NCBI GenBank assembly: GCA_026706395.1 | Contig: JAPOYU010000154.1 | Coordinates: 3,596-67,595, forward strand | Source: Chloroflexota bacterium | GTDB lineage: Bacteria; Chloroflexota; Anaerolineae; Aggregatilineales; Phototrophicaceae | DNA: 64,000 nt | Direction of reading: 5' to 3' | Shown: piece by piece, positions 16,711-25,344 of the stretch | Position numbering within the stretch: the stretch's first letter is position 1 | Layout of the letters: every line of letters begins with the position of its first letter | Translations under genes and position numbers: made by a program | The notes under the pieces: model-generated | Database searches by the model: none | What the model was told of the DNA's origin: nothing | Seen by the model: only the letters and a program-made list of their open reading frames with translations

Positions 16711-18780
16711 ATGAACGAAAAGCAAGTATTTCCAAAGAACACAGGCAGAACAGCGATGAAAAAACTGAAGAAAACCTTTCGCCGATCGCTACTTGATCGT
16801 GCGATGAAACTTACGCGATCCGGGATATCGGTGATCCCGGTCGCTGGAGACGGCTCAGCAAACGAACCGAAAAAGCCGACGATCAGATGGCGCCAATACC
16901 AGAAGCGCATCATGGGGAAAACGGAATTACAAGCCAAGTTCACGAGCGAGGCCCATGCCCTGGGCATTATATGTGGGCGTGTATCGGAACTCATAGTCGT
17001 CGACTTTGATGACCACCTCCGTTATCAGCAATTCTGCCGACATCGCCCGGAACTGGCCAAGAGCTACACAGTAAAAACACGTCGGGGATATCATGTCTAT
17101 TTCAGGACTGGTGAGAAGGTGCCGACTCACCAGTTTAATGGCGGAGACATCAAGGCCGAAGGGTCTTATGTGATCGCGCCACCATCTATTATCGCCGGTT
17201 TCCAGTACAAGCCAGTGAATGACAGCTTTCCTCTCACCTTGAATCGTAACGGCGTTGACGCCTTATTGAATTACTTTCATGTCGACAGCGCGATAAATAT
17301 AGTGCCCGGTAGGCAGCTGCGGAAGAATGAGGATCTTGATCTGAAAGTTTTATACCGACGCTTGGCTCAGGATATGGGCCGGAATAATGCTTTGTATCGA
17401 GCAGCGTCAGCCGCGCGCGATCGAGGCATTGACGGGACCGTCGTGGAGGAAGAGCTACTGATGCTGCATGTGCACCAGGTTAGCAGCGAACATCATCGAT
17501 TTGAGAGCTATAGTGAGCGCCTGCTAGAGGCGCGGCGGAGCGTGGCGAGCGCATATCGCAGAGGTGGCAGCAGAACTGAATATGGACATGTCATATCAAA
17601 CTCGGTGAGAGAGAAGTTATTGCGAGAGCAGAAGTCATGCGTGGCCGCGCGTTTCTTGGATAGTCTTGTGCTAGAAGGCTGGCAAGAAGAATCATATTTC
17701 ACCTTGGCGGATGCGATGAGATTAGGGGCTAAGTACGGCCTGAACCGGAAGAGCGTGCTACAGACATTGACCGGAGAGCGGAGCACATTCAATGGCAAGC
17801 ATATTATTGCTAGAAGATATGTTGAATACGTGGACATTGAGGGACTAAAAGGCGGGAGTCGCGGTCGTCCAGTGGAATTGTTGTTTCAGACGCCTAGTGT
17901 CTCTCGGCTGCTACAGGTGATGAATGTGAGCATCAGTCCGTCCGACCCGATCACGGCTGCAGACCTTAAATCATCACAGTCGTATCGCCTGGCTTTGCAT
18001 CGGGAATACATCCGACGCTTGTCGCCGCGAGCATCGATGAAAGTATTGGCGGGACGCTTGGGCGTTGATGCGCGCACTGTGAGACGATATAACCACTTGC
18101 TCGGTGTAAGAGCGACGGCGACTGTCGGGCGATTTGCGTTGACTTGGGAGAGGCTGCAACGTTTGCCGCGGGCTCGCCGAGGCCAAGGAGGCAGGTCGAC
18201 AGCCGGCTATTGGTTGGAGACGAAGGACGGCTACCGGACGCCCGCTTGGCGTCATGTTGGCGCTGCGCTGCTCAGGCGCGGGGAGACCGGGCTTAACGTG
18301 TGCATGCGGCGAACATCGATGTGGTCCCTGTCGCCTGATGCGACGGTGGCGGTCCGTTATGAGCGCTTGTCGACTGAGCAGTTCCTGCGGTTGCGACTGA
18401 TGCGAGATGGCCGCGATACAGGTTCGAGCGTGGCGGAACCACTGCGGCGCTTGCTGTCCCGAGCGAAAGGGCTGGCGGCGAAGTCGCGCTACGAGAAGCT
18501 GCGTCTTGATTATGATTCCGTAAGTGAACGGATCCCGGATGACAAGGTTGCCGAGACGATCGAGGCCTACTTGTGCGCTTTCGATGAGCAAGGGAATGAA
18601 GTGCGAAGGCCGGCCCGGCGCGGCGTCGCCTACCGCATGTTGAAAGAGTTTGGCAACGGGAACGTGTTTTTGGCGTTGCGGGATGCCTATCGTGAATTTC
18701 GCGTGGCGCTGGCGGAACACGCCGCGCGCGAGGGCGATATATCAAGCAGCATGGAATTGCTCGCGCCTGTTGTGGCATGA
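16711..18780 (+). CDS. Primase-polymerase (bifunctional DNA primase/polymerase, AEP superfamily)
   Basis: A 689-residue protein likely to prime and extend DNA for a mobile or extrachromosomal replicon. Residues about 25-190 form the archaeo-eukaryotic primase-polymerase domain: SGISVIPV near the start, IICGRVSELIVVDFDDH with the metal-binding Asp98/Asp100, TRRGYHVYF with the nucleotide-binding His128, and GGDIKAEGSYVIAPPSI with Asp146. The remaining 500 residues show no Walker motif, so the usual SF3 helicase partner is missing. A likely helix-turn-helix (MKVLAGRLGVDARTVRRYNH) lies near residue 450, and the C-terminal third is rich in Arg. ATG 16711 lacks a Shine-Dalgarno; ATG 16756 is an alternative. 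It converges on parB. Confidence 0.78.
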   Translation: MNEKQVFPKNTGRTAMKKLKKTFRRSLLDRAMKLTRSGISVIPVAGDGSANEPKKPTIRWRQYQKRIMGKTELQAKFTSEAHALGIICGRVSELIVVDFDDHLRYQQFCRHRPELAKSYTVKTRRGYHVYFRTGEKVPTHQFNGGDIKAEGSYVIAPPSIIAGFQYKPVNDSFPLTLNRNGVDALLNYFHVDSAINIVPGRQLRKNEDLDLKVLYRRLAQDMGRNNALYRAASAARDRGIDGTVVEEELLMLHVHQVSSEHHRFESYSERLLEARRSVASAYRRGGSRTEYGHVISNSVREKLLREQKSCVAARFLDSLVLEGWQEESYFTLADAMRLGAKYGLNRKSVLQTLTGERSTFNGKHIIARRYVEYVDIEGLKGGSRGRPVELLFQTPSVSRLLQVMNVSISPSDPITAADLKSSQSYRLALHREYIRRLSPRASMKVLAGRLGVDARTVRRYNHLLGVRATATVGRFALTWERLQRLPRARRGQGGRSTAGYWLETKDGYRTPAWRHVGAALLRRGETGLNVCMRRTSMWSLSPDATVAVRYERLSTEQFLRLRLMRDGRDTGSSVAEPLRRLLSRAKGLAAKSRYEKLRLDYDSVSERIPDDKVAETIEAYLCAFDEQGNEVRRPARRGVAYRMLKEFGNGNVFLALRDAYREFRVALAEHAAREGDISSSMELLAPVVA

Positions 18781-18814
18781 GCTGTGACGCCGTGTGACGG
18801 TATAGATTGGCGCA

Positions 18815-18835
18815 GATACCGTTACACGTGTATCG
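18815..18835. promoter_or_regulatory. parS-like site 1 (candidate centromere)
   Basis: GATACC followed by GTTACACGTGTATC (18821-18834), a palindrome with one mismatch. It equals canonical parS core GTTTCACGTGAAAC with a symmetrical T-to-A exchange at position 4 (and A-to-T opposite), apart from the mismatch. It lies between primase and parB. A degenerate inverted partial copy (reverse complement CTATACCGTCACACG) lies just upstream at about 18790-18805. Confidence 0.6.
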
Positions 18836-18914
18836 TTAGTCCCCGTGGAAGATCAAGGCATATCGGCGGATAGGCGTTTCGTATTGTGCGGTAGGAGTTG
18901 CGTGTAGTGGGTGT

Positions 18915-20123
18915 TCAGGAGTGAGATTCGTCGAGATCGGCGATTAGCCGCATCAGTTGACGTATCTCGGCTTCAATGAGTCGGCGTATCTTGGGTTTGT
19001 TAGTAGGGTCGAGAGAATTGATTTCTTTGCGAAGCTTGTTGCGCCAGTGGGTGGCATCGGCGGCGAGCCGGGCGACGGCGTCCTTCTTTCGTTTCGGCGG
19101 GGATACCGTTACTCGTGTAACGCTATCGAGCGCCGCCTTCATTTTGCGCAGTTCACCTTCGGTCAGATCCTCGTCATCGCCTTTGCGCCAAAGGTCAGCT
19201 GGCAAGCGCAAAAGCGCGCGATACTGACGCAGTTGGCCGGCATCGGATAAACCCATCGCGTTGAGCATGCGTTCGCCCTGTCCCCGAGGAATGCGCCAGA
19301 GGGCGCCATCGGCAACCTGGGCGTAGAAAGCCTGCTCGTTTTCGCAGGCATCGATCTTGGCGAAGTTGTTCCAGCCGTGCAAATCCATCAGCAGCAACGC
19401 GAGTTGCCGGGCGCGGCCGATCGCGTTGAGGTTGTCGCGGGCGTTATTTTCGCTGGCCTGACGCCAGACATCCACCTGGTTAACGACGCGGGACGGTATC
19501 CGCGACCAATTGACCAGACTGCCGTCCGCCCGCTGATCGCCATCGCCGAACTTCCAGTAAAGGAGGTGATAAGCAAGCCAGCGACGCTCGCCGGTTTCGA
19601 TCTCAAAATGGTCGGTATGGCGGACGAGGCTAATGGGATTGGATAAGCCATCCCGGCGAATACTGGCAGCGAGATCGACGATTTTCATCAGACCCTGTTC
19701 TTTGCTGGATGGCGGATGATCGGCTGCGCTGCTGTCCGTATTATCGCTTTCGGCTTGCTCGCCGCGGTGAGTCACGGCGCCGTGTAGAAAGGGAAGAACA
19801 TCGAAATCTTTCCGGCCGGTCTCCAACTGGACTTCGATAATCCAGCGCTCAAAAATGTCGACGATATTGCGGGGATGCAGGGCGAAAATGTCAGTCAAAT
19901 CATGCGGAATGCTGTAGCGCGGTTGGATCGTATTGGGATGAATTTCCTGAATGCTGACGGCTTCGATCGCCTGATACTCGTTGTCGGCCGCGGCGATTTC
20001 CAGCGCCAGGTCACCCAATCCGAAGCCGATGGCGTCGGCGGTCTTGGGGTCGAGCGTATTGGGATTGGCGGAGAGCAGATTCTCCTCACCCTGGATTTTC
20101 CGCCGGCGTTCACGGCTGCTCAT
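18915..20123 (-). CDS. parB: ParB/Spo0J family partition protein (CTPase-type) with an insertion
   Basis: A 402-residue centromere-binding partner of the ParA next to it. Seen in order: [13 protein letters not shown] near residue 65 (ParB N-domain entry), an approximately 70-residue insertion with an acidic/Ser-rich linker, [17 protein letters not shown], then the CTP-binding [13 protein letters not shown] and [16 protein letters not shown] (GERR and ENxxR motifs). A helix-turn-helix region [20 protein letters not shown] and a basic C-terminal coiled segment follow. I start at ATG 20123, overlapping parA by 14 bases; the longer open frame upstream is the shadow of parA. A parS-like palindrome lies within the gene at 19102-19122. 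The parA overlap indicates translational coupling. Confidence 0.85.
   Translation of the reverse strand: MSSRERRRKIQGEENLLSANPNTLDPKTADAIGFGLGDLALEIAAADNEYQAIEAVSIQEIHPNTIQPRYSIPHDLTDIFALHPRNIVDIFERWIIEVQLETGRKDFDVLPFLHGAVTHRGEQAESDNTDSSAADHPPSSKEQGLMKIVDLAASIRRDGLSNPISLVRHTDHFEIETGERRWLAYHLLYWKFGDGDQRADGSLVNWSRIPSRVVNQVDVWRQASENNARDNLNAIGRARQLALLLMDLHGWNNFAKIDACENEQAFYAQVADGALWRIPRGQGERMLNAMGLSDAGQLRQYRALLRLPADLWRKGDDEDLTEGELRKMKAALDSVTRVTVSPPKRKKDAVARLAADATHWRNKLRKEINSLDPTNKPKIRRLIEAEIRQLMRLIADLDESHS
19102..19122. promoter_or_regulatory. parS-like site 2, inside parB
   Basis: GATACC then GTTACTCGTGTAAC (19108-19121), sharing 19 of 21 positions with site 1 (18815-18835). It is again one mismatch from the perfect palindrome GTTACACGTGTAAC. 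Chromosomal parS sites are often found inside or near parB, which supports the reading. Confidence 0.6.
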
Positions 20124-20907
20124 AGATCCGCTCCTCCAGCTGCTCGACCAAGTGCCAGGCATCTTCTGCCGTGCCGCTGCCGGGCGCCAGGGAGAAGACC
20201 GTCCGCCGCGCGCTGGCGACTTCCGTCCAAATGGTCCGGACCGGCAGAGGCTTCCAAACCAGGCTGCCGAAGGTGTCTTGCAGGCGGCGCAAGTTGTCTT
20301 GGTGCTCGAGCGTCCGACCACGATACATCGTCGGGACCACACCGAGCACTTTGATATCGTTCAAATTATATTGCTGACGAATCGGGCTGAATTGATCCTT
20401 ATGCGTCAGACTTTCACGGAGGCCGTCAAAACTCCAGGCTTCGCATTTGGTCGGGTAGATGATGCCGTCCGTCGCCATATAAATTGATGAGTGCAAAAGC
20501 GACGGCGTTGGCGATGTATCGAAGAATACAAAGTCTATCGCGTTGCGGAGCTGGTTAAATCGCTTGAGTACGGTGAAGGCGTCGGAGATATTCCCGGCAA
20601 TGCTGCGGGTCTCAATATTGGACGGCACAACCAGCAACTGCCCATGCGTATTATGCGCCTCGTCCGGCACATTGAAGCGTTCGGCCGGCACAGAGCGCAA
20701 CACCTTCTGGAAAGGCGCATTGCGCACGATGAGATCGTAAAAGCCCGGCTCCTTGGAAAGTCCAAAGGCGATCGTCGCATGTCCTTGGGGATCGGCATCA
20801 ACCAGAATCACCCGCTTGCCGCGGATCGCCAAGCCGGCAGCCAGATGGGTCGCGAGCGTGGTCTTACCGACGCCGCCTTTCTCATTGAGAAGCGTAATAA
20901 TCTTCAT
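20110..20907 (-). CDS. parA: ParA/Soj-family partition ATPase
   Basis: A 265-residue deviant Walker ATPase that binds DNA non-specifically as an ATP dimer and positions ParB-loaded DNA. N-terminal [20 protein letters not shown] is the KGGxGKT P-loop with the signature lysine. [18 protein letters not shown] is the A' motif and [14 protein letters not shown] the Walker B-type segment; ALGVxxT-like [13 protein letters not shown] follows. The N-terminus begins directly with the P-loop, so there is no plasmid-type HTH; the separate winged-helix protein upstream may supply that role. It starts 9 bases after that gene's stop and overlaps parB. Confidence 0.93.
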   Translation of the reverse strand: MKIITLLNEKGGVGKTTLATHLAAGLAIRGKRVILVDADPQGHATIAFGLSKEPGFYDLIVRNAPFQKVLRSVPAERFNVPDEAHNTHGQLLVVPSNIETRSIAGNISDAFTVLKRFNQLRNAIDFVFFDTSPTPSLLHSSIYMATDGIIYPTKCEAWSFDGLRESLTHKDQFSPIRQQYNLNDIKVLGVVPTMYRGRTLEHQDNLRRLQDTFGSLVWKPLPVRTIWTEVASARRTVFSLAPGSGTAEDAWHLVEQLEERIYEQP

Positions 20908-20916
20908 GACGGCGCC

Positions 20917-21162
20917 CTATTCCTGCGCGAGTTCCTGCGCCAGGTTATAAGTGTAACCTGTTACACCATTATTAAAAGTAACTAAGTTTCGTTGAAATAC
21001 ACCGCTGTCCACCAACTCATCCATCATACTGATGAGATGCGGTGTCTTTTTTCGATTGAGCCGGTTGACGATTTCGGTGCGGGTGAGGGGGACTTCACTT
21101 TGTGCCACGATGTCTATCATCATTTGCCGCGTTTCATTGAGCGGACGATGATCTTGAGACAT
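20917..21162 (-). CDS. Small winged-helix protein leading the par operon
   Basis: An 81-residue protein with a predicted winged helix: MIDIVAQSEVPLTRTEIVNR, then LNRKKTPHLISMMDELVDSG and a beta wing VFQRNLVTFNNGVTGYTYNL. It is first in the operon with parA and parB and probably represses or tunes it, as small HTH proteins do in plasmid partition operons (inference). The coding sequence contains GTGTAAC-CT-GTTACAC (20951-20966), made of the same half-sites as the parS-like palindromes. Start ATG 21162, with GGAG 11 bases before. Confidence 0.65.
   Translation of the reverse strand: MSQDHRPLNETRQMMIDIVAQSEVPLTRTEIVNRLNRKKTPHLISMMDELVDSGVFQRNLVTFNNGVTGYTYNLAQELAQE
20951..20966. promoter_or_regulatory. 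Everted parS half-sites in the first gene of the par operon
   Basis: GTGTAAC, two bases, GTTACAC: both halves of the parS-like palindrome in everted order, perfectly symmetrical. It may be an operator for ParB or the small HTH protein. Confidence 0.45.
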
Positions 21163-21185
21163 AAGCAGATATGCTCCGTCTTTTA

Positions 21186-21209
21186 ACTGTATAAATACTA
21201 TGCAAGTAT
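21186..21209. promoter_or_regulatory. Par-operon upstream region: right copy of the 12-base repeat plus an inverted repeat
   Basis: ACTGTATAAATA (21186-21197) repeats 16342-16353 exactly. Overlapping it, ATACT (21195-21199) and AGTAT (21205-21209) form an inverted repeat around ATGCA. The site is 24-47 bases before the winged-helix start, fitting an operator or the island's right boundary. I cannot place -35/-10 boxes here with confidence. Confidence 0.45.
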
Positions 21210-21340
21210 ATCGGCGTTATGAGAATTGCGCAAGAAGATTCGAGAAAGTTTGTAGAAATAAAAAAGAGGAAACCAAAAAATATCGTATTGAACATACCCT
21301 GGCATCGGATACTGGCGCCGGCAAACCTTGGCGGGGGCGC

Positions 21341-22249
21341 TTAACGCTGCAGCGTCGGGTCGAAGGCGTCTCGGATGCCATCGCCGACGATATAGAAGCA
21401 GAGCACGGTCAGCGAGATCATGAGGATTGGAAAGATGATTAGGTGGGGACCGTGGCGGAAGAATTGGAATGACTTGGTCAGCATATTGCCCCAGGTTGCT
21501 TGTGGTGGCTGGACGCCCAAGCCGAGGTAGCTCAGCGCCGATTCCGCCAGGATCAAGCCGGCGATGTCTAATGCCAATGAGACGACGGTGACGGAGATGA
21601 GATTGGGCAGGATGTGTTGGAAAATGATGCGCCAGGGGCTTGCCCCCAGCGCCTTTGCTGCCAGGACATAATCGGTGGAACGGATGGAGAAGGTTTGTCC
21701 GCGGATCAAGCGGTAGGTGCCGGTCCAGCCGATCAAACCGACGGTGATGATGAGCGACTGCGCGTTGAATGACAAGACGGAAGCGATCAGAATCAACAAA
21801 AACAAGCCGGGAATCGCAACCAGCGTGGTGACGATCCAATTCAGCAGATCATCAGCGAACCAGCCAAAATAGCCGGAGATCATACCCAGCACCAAACCGT
21901 TTATCAGCGAAAATAGTGCGCCGAAAAACCCGATGCCCATGGAAACACCGCTGGCATGCAAGAGCCGCGCTAGGTGATCGCGACCGATGTCATCGGCGCC
22001 CAGGAGATAGCCCTTGGTTAATGGCGGCGTGAATATGTCGGCGGTATTCGGCTCATTCGGGTCGACCCTCATGATCACATCCGTGATGAAAGGCGCCATC
22101 ATAGCGATGGCTGTCAGCAGCAGGATGAAACACAAAGCGACTAAAGTCAGCTTGTCGCGCCAGATCGAAAGCAAAGCCTTACGGGTCAGCGATTGGCTGA
22201 CCAGCGCATTTTCCTCATGCTTTAACTGCGCGATATCCGTGTCTGTCAT
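21341..22249 (-). CDS. Peptide/nickel ABC transporter permease, DppC/OppC type
   Basis: A 302-residue inner-membrane permease. It has the N-terminal OppC_N segment (SIWRDKLTLVALCFILLLTA) and a periplasmic loop carrying LGADDIGRDHLARLLHASGV (family signature GTDxxGRDxxSRll). The docking loop AAKALGASPWRIIFQHILPN is followed by ESALSYLGLGVQPPQATWGN and a C-terminal helix. It is the third gene of the minus-strand set binding protein - DppB - DppC; no ATPase gene follows, as the par island lies downstream. Confidence 0.93.
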   Translation of the reverse strand: MTDTDIAQLKHEENALVSQSLTRKALLSIWRDKLTLVALCFILLLTAIAMMAPFITDVIMRVDPNEPNTADIFTPPLTKGYLLGADDIGRDHLARLLHASGVSMGIGFFGALFSLINGLVLGMISGYFGWFADDLLNWIVTTLVAIPGLFLLILIASVLSFNAQSLIITVGLIGWTGTYRLIRGQTFSIRSTDYVLAAKALGASPWRIIFQHILPNLISVTVVSLALDIAGLILAESALSYLGLGVQPPQATWGNMLTKSFQFFRHGPHLIIFPILMISLTVLCFYIVGDGIRDAFDPTLQR

Positions 22250-22264
22250 GGGCGCTACGCTAAA

Positions 22265-23392
22265 TCAATCATAACGAATTCTCGGGTCAATAATGCCGTA
22301 GAGAATATCCGACATCAGATAACCAAGGATCGTGGCGATCGCGGCATAGATAACCACAATCATGATTACCGGATAATCGCGCCGAATGACCGAGTTCACC
22401 GCCAACCGACCGACGCCGGGCCAAGAAAAAACTTGCTCGGTGACGGCAGAGCCACTCAGGAGGAAAGTGATAGATGGACCAAGAAAGGTGGCGATGGGAA
22501 TAAAGGCGTTGCGCATCCCATGGCGTAGCCAGATGCGGCGTTCCTGCAGCCCTTTGGATCGCGCGGTGCGGATATAATCCTGCGAGACCACATCCAGCAT
22601 TGAGGCGCGCATAAAACGAGAGTAACCGGCTACGGCTCCTGCTGCCAATACAATCGTCGGCAAGATGAGATACTCCAGACGCTGGGGCAAGGGAACACAA
22701 CTGGGATCCAGCAAGGTCTTGCAGCGCCCGCCCAAAGGCAGCACTTTCAGCAGGGAACCGAAGAAGAGCAGTAGCAGCAAACCCAAACCGAAGTTCGGGA
22801 TGGAATTGACGATGACCGCTCCAATGCGACTGAGTTGATCAAATAAGCCGCCATGATAAACGGCTGACAAAATGCCAACAGCGAGCCCCAAGGTGATGCC
22901 AACCGCAAACGATGTTAAACCCAACTCCAGCGTGGCCGGCAAGCGCTCTACCAATACCTCCATCGCCGATCGCTTGTAATAGAAGGAATTGCCGAAGTCG
23001 CCGCGCAGGATGCCGCGTTGAGTGCCGGGTGGCAAAGGTTTTGTGACTATCTCGCCACTGCTGTCGTCGATCAGCGGCTTGCCCGCGTCGTTCAGTTTTG
23101 GCGCGTAAAGATCAATAAAGAAGACAGCGTCATCTGCCAGGCCATCGCCATCGTTGTCCCAGCGCATCCAGTCATCGCCCAACAGCCAGCGCAAGTACTG
23201 CACCGGCAGGGGATCATTGATGCCCAGAATGTATTTGAGCTCTTCTCTTTCACGCGGTTTCATCCGATTGTTGAAGGCCAATATCTCCACCGGCCCGCCG
23301 GGCGCCAGCGCCATCAGCAGGTAGGACAGGAGGGTGGCGCAGAGGAAGATAGGAATTGCTTGCAAGAGGCGTCTGATAACGTATTTAGTCAT
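22265..23392 (-). CDS. Peptide/nickel ABC transporter permease, DppB/OppB type
   Basis: A 375-residue permease. The N-terminus YVIRRLLQAIPIFLCATLLS is the classical opening of DppB proteins, followed by MALAPGGPVE and RGDFGNSFYYK (family GDlG.S). The core has EVLVERLPATLELGLTSFAV and the docking loop TARSKGLQERRIWLRHGMRN. FSWPGVGRLAVNSVIRRDYP and the end LYGIIDPRIRYD complete it. An extra hydrophilic stretch with DNDGDGLADDAVFFIDLYAP, close to a calcium-binding loop, makes it longer than the usual 310-340 residues. It precedes DppC by 15 bases. Confidence 0.93.
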   Translation of the reverse strand: MTKYVIRRLLQAIPIFLCATLLSYLLMALAPGGPVEILAFNNRMKPREREELKYILGINDPLPVQYLRWLLGDDWMRWDNDGDGLADDAVFFIDLYAPKLNDAGKPLIDDSSGEIVTKPLPPGTQRGILRGDFGNSFYYKRSAMEVLVERLPATLELGLTSFAVGITLGLAVGILSAVYHGGLFDQLSRIGAVIVNSIPNFGLGLLLLLFFGSLLKVLPLGGRCKTLLDPSCVPLPQRLEYLILPTIVLAAGAVAGYSRFMRASMLDVVSQDYIRTARSKGLQERRIWLRHGMRNAFIPIATFLGPSITFLLSGSAVTEQVFSWPGVGRLAVNSVIRRDYPVIMIVVIYAAIATILGYLMSDILYGIIDPRIRYD

Positions 23393-23405
23393 TTTTCACT
23401 GTATG

Positions 23406-23436
23406 AAAACGGTCCCCTCAGCGAACTGGGGGACCG
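23406..23436 (-). terminator. Intrinsic terminator-like hairpin between binding protein and DppB
   Basis: On the minus strand CGGTCCCC, an 11-base loop and GGGGACCG form a perfect 8-bp stem followed by TTTT. It sits in the 76-base gap after the binding-protein stop, so it probably reduces transcription into the permease genes. Confidence 0.65.
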
Positions 23437-23468
23437 CTTCGCATCTTTTCACTTGCGGCGAGCTTCGC

Positions 23469-25205
23469 CTAGCTTTCGGCGATCGTCCAGGCGTCGATAT
23501 TCCAGCGGGCGCCGCCAGCCCGTGGCGCCCAGTTTTCCACATTGGTCTGCGCCGCCAGCAGGACGTTGCCGGTGCTGATCCAAATCCAGGGCGACTCGTC
23601 TCGCAGGATCTGATACGCTTCGCCGTACATGGCTTTGCGCGTTTCCACGTCGCAGCCTGGCAGGTTGCGCGCCTCTTCGATCAATTCGTTCAGACGCGGG
23701 TTGTTGAAGGACTGCGTGTTGTATCCCGCGCCGACTACATCAGCCGCCGGCAGGAAGATATCGGCGATGCCGTTGGGATTGGCCGGCGTCGCCAAGCCCC
23801 AGAAGACGCCGATCGCATCATAGGTCTGCGCCGTGAATTCGCTGACCAGCGTACCAAATTCGACGAACTCCAATGTGATATCGAAGCCGATCTCGTTCCA
23901 CTGATCCTGCAGAATCGTGTAAAGCGCTTCCTGTGAGGTGTTGCCGGCGTTGGTCTTGACTGTCAGCGCCAGCGACGCCCCTTCTTCCGTGTGCATGCAG
24001 CCGTTGCACTCGCGGACGCCATCGCCATCGCTGTCGGTGAAACCAGCTTCGTCCAGCAGGGACATAGCCTTTTCCGGATCGAAGGGATAGGGCTCCAAGC
24101 CTTCGGGGAAGCTCCAGTCAGTGGGGCGGACGTGAGAAGCGACCGGTACGCCGGTGTTGAAAAAAGCGCCTTCGTTGACTTCGTCGAAGTTCATGCCGTA
24201 ATTCAGCGCTTGCCGTACGCGAACATCGCCGAGGATCGGGTGGTGACCTTGGTCGATCACATTGCCGTCCTCATCCAGACCATCTTGCGGATTGCTGGGA
24301 TCGGCGATATTCAGCGAGAGGAAGCGGATGGTGCTGGCTGGCGTCTCGAAAATTTGGAATTCGCCCCCAGCCGCGCGCATCCTGACATCGTCGCGGTTGG
24401 CCTGCGGCACGCTATCGACGAAAGTCAACTCGCCAGCGAAGAATTGCTCCATCTGAACGACCTGGTCGGTGACGACCTTATAGACCCAGCCCTGCGGTAT
24501 GACCGCGCCCAGCTCGGTTTCATTGAAGTCGGCGTTCGCCAGCAGGGTAGTCTGTTCGCCCGGACGGAAGTTGGCGAAGACAAAGGCTTCACCCCCGGTG
24601 ACGGTCGGATTAAGGTTGTAGTCATTCTCGTCCATGCCGGCATAATCGTCGCCATAGGCTTCTTCATACGCGTGTGCCGGGACCGGATATACCGGGCCGA
24701 GTGTGTCGATCAGCGTACAATTGGCTTCATTGAAGACGATCGTGATTGTATGATCATCCACTACCTCATAGCTGTCGACCCGGTTGATCAACTCCTGACG
24801 CGGCGTTGAAGTCTCGCCGCTTAGCACGGCATCCAGGAACCAGTCGACATCATGAGCGGTGATGGGCATGCCATCGCTCCAGGCCACGTCATCGCGCAGG
24901 TGGAAAGTATAGGTGACGCCATCTTCGGCGATATCCCAACTGGAGACGATCGCGCCCTTGGCGCCGCCCATGTATTGCACGGTTTCGGAATCGACGCCGA
25001 TGAAATCGGGGAACATGCGATTGATGACATCATACGAAGTGCCATCATTGGCGATGATCGGGTTGAAGGTCGTGGGGTCGTCACCGAAGTTCGGTTCGAT
25101 AACGGGACCGCCACTACCCATGTCCTGCGCCGCCGCCGGCGCGATGAGCATCGCAGCGAAAACGAGCAGCGCGGCTACAGTTCTTATGCGGATGAGTCTG
25201 TTCAT
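23469..25205 (-). CDS. Family 5 extracellular peptide-binding protein of ABC importer
   Basis: A 578-residue secreted or lipid-free binding protein (SBP_bac_5: DppA/OppA) for the permeases downstream. A Sec signal peptide (MNRLIRIRTVAALLVFAAML to PAAAQD) is followed by FNPI, SWDIAEDGVTYTFHLRDDVA, WSDGMPITAHDVDW, VRQALNYGMNFDEVNEGAFF, a SDGDGVREC Ca-binding-like loop and a C-terminal LNELIEEARNLPGCDVETRK; this is the standard domain order. I start at ATG 25205 with AAGGAGA upstream; the longer open frame adds nothing family-like. Peptide, sugar or nickel specificity cannot be decided. Confidence 0.92.
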   Translation of the reverse strand: MNRLIRIRTVAALLVFAAMLIAPAAAQDMGSGGPVIEPNFGDDPTTFNPIIANDGTSYDVINRMFPDFIGVDSETVQYMGGAKGAIVSSWDIAEDGVTYTFHLRDDVAWSDGMPITAHDVDWFLDAVLSGETSTPRQELINRVDSYEVVDDHTITIVFNEANCTLIDTLGPVYPVPAHAYEEAYGDDYAGMDENDYNLNPTVTGGEAFVFANFRPGEQTTLLANADFNETELGAVIPQGWVYKVVTDQVVQMEQFFAGELTFVDSVPQANRDDVRMRAAGGEFQIFETPASTIRFLSLNIADPSNPQDGLDEDGNVIDQGHHPILGDVRVRQALNYGMNFDEVNEGAFFNTGVPVASHVRPTDWSFPEGLEPYPFDPEKAMSLLDEAGFTDSDGDGVRECNGCMHTEEGASLALTVKTNAGNTSQEALYTILQDQWNEIGFDITLEFVEFGTLVSEFTAQTYDAIGVFWGLATPANPNGIADIFLPAADVVGAGYNTQSFNNPRLNELIEEARNLPGCDVETRKAMYGEAYQILRDESPWIWISTGNVLLAAQTNVENWAPRAGGARWNIDAWTIAES

Positions 25206-25263
25206 GGGTGCTGTTCTCCTTGAAATTCTCGTCGCGGTTCCGGGGAACTGGAACCTCCAACTT

Positions 25264-25292
25264 ATTCTAACAGCCGTTTGATTGGAATCCAA
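25264..25292 (-). promoter_or_regulatory. Candidate promoter of peptide-binding protein gene
   Basis: On the minus strand TTGGAT (25292-25287), a 17-base spacer and TAGAAT (25269-25264). The -35 overlaps a small inverted repeat, TTGGA-A-TCCAA (25282-25292), a possible operator. Confidence 0.4.
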
Positions 25293-25344
25293 ATTATCAG
25301 ACGATGAGCGCCTCGGCGGGCTAGGGCTGGTCCGCCTGTCGCTC

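Noticed and set aside
20124..20342. Upstream extension of ParB ([10 protein letters not shown]...)
   Set aside because: It is the reading of parA in another frame, Cys/Trp/Arg-rich and without ParB features.
21198..21839. 213-codon open frame rich in His and Arg
   Set aside because: Antisense-phase shadow of the DppC gene on the same strand; composition is atypical for a protein.
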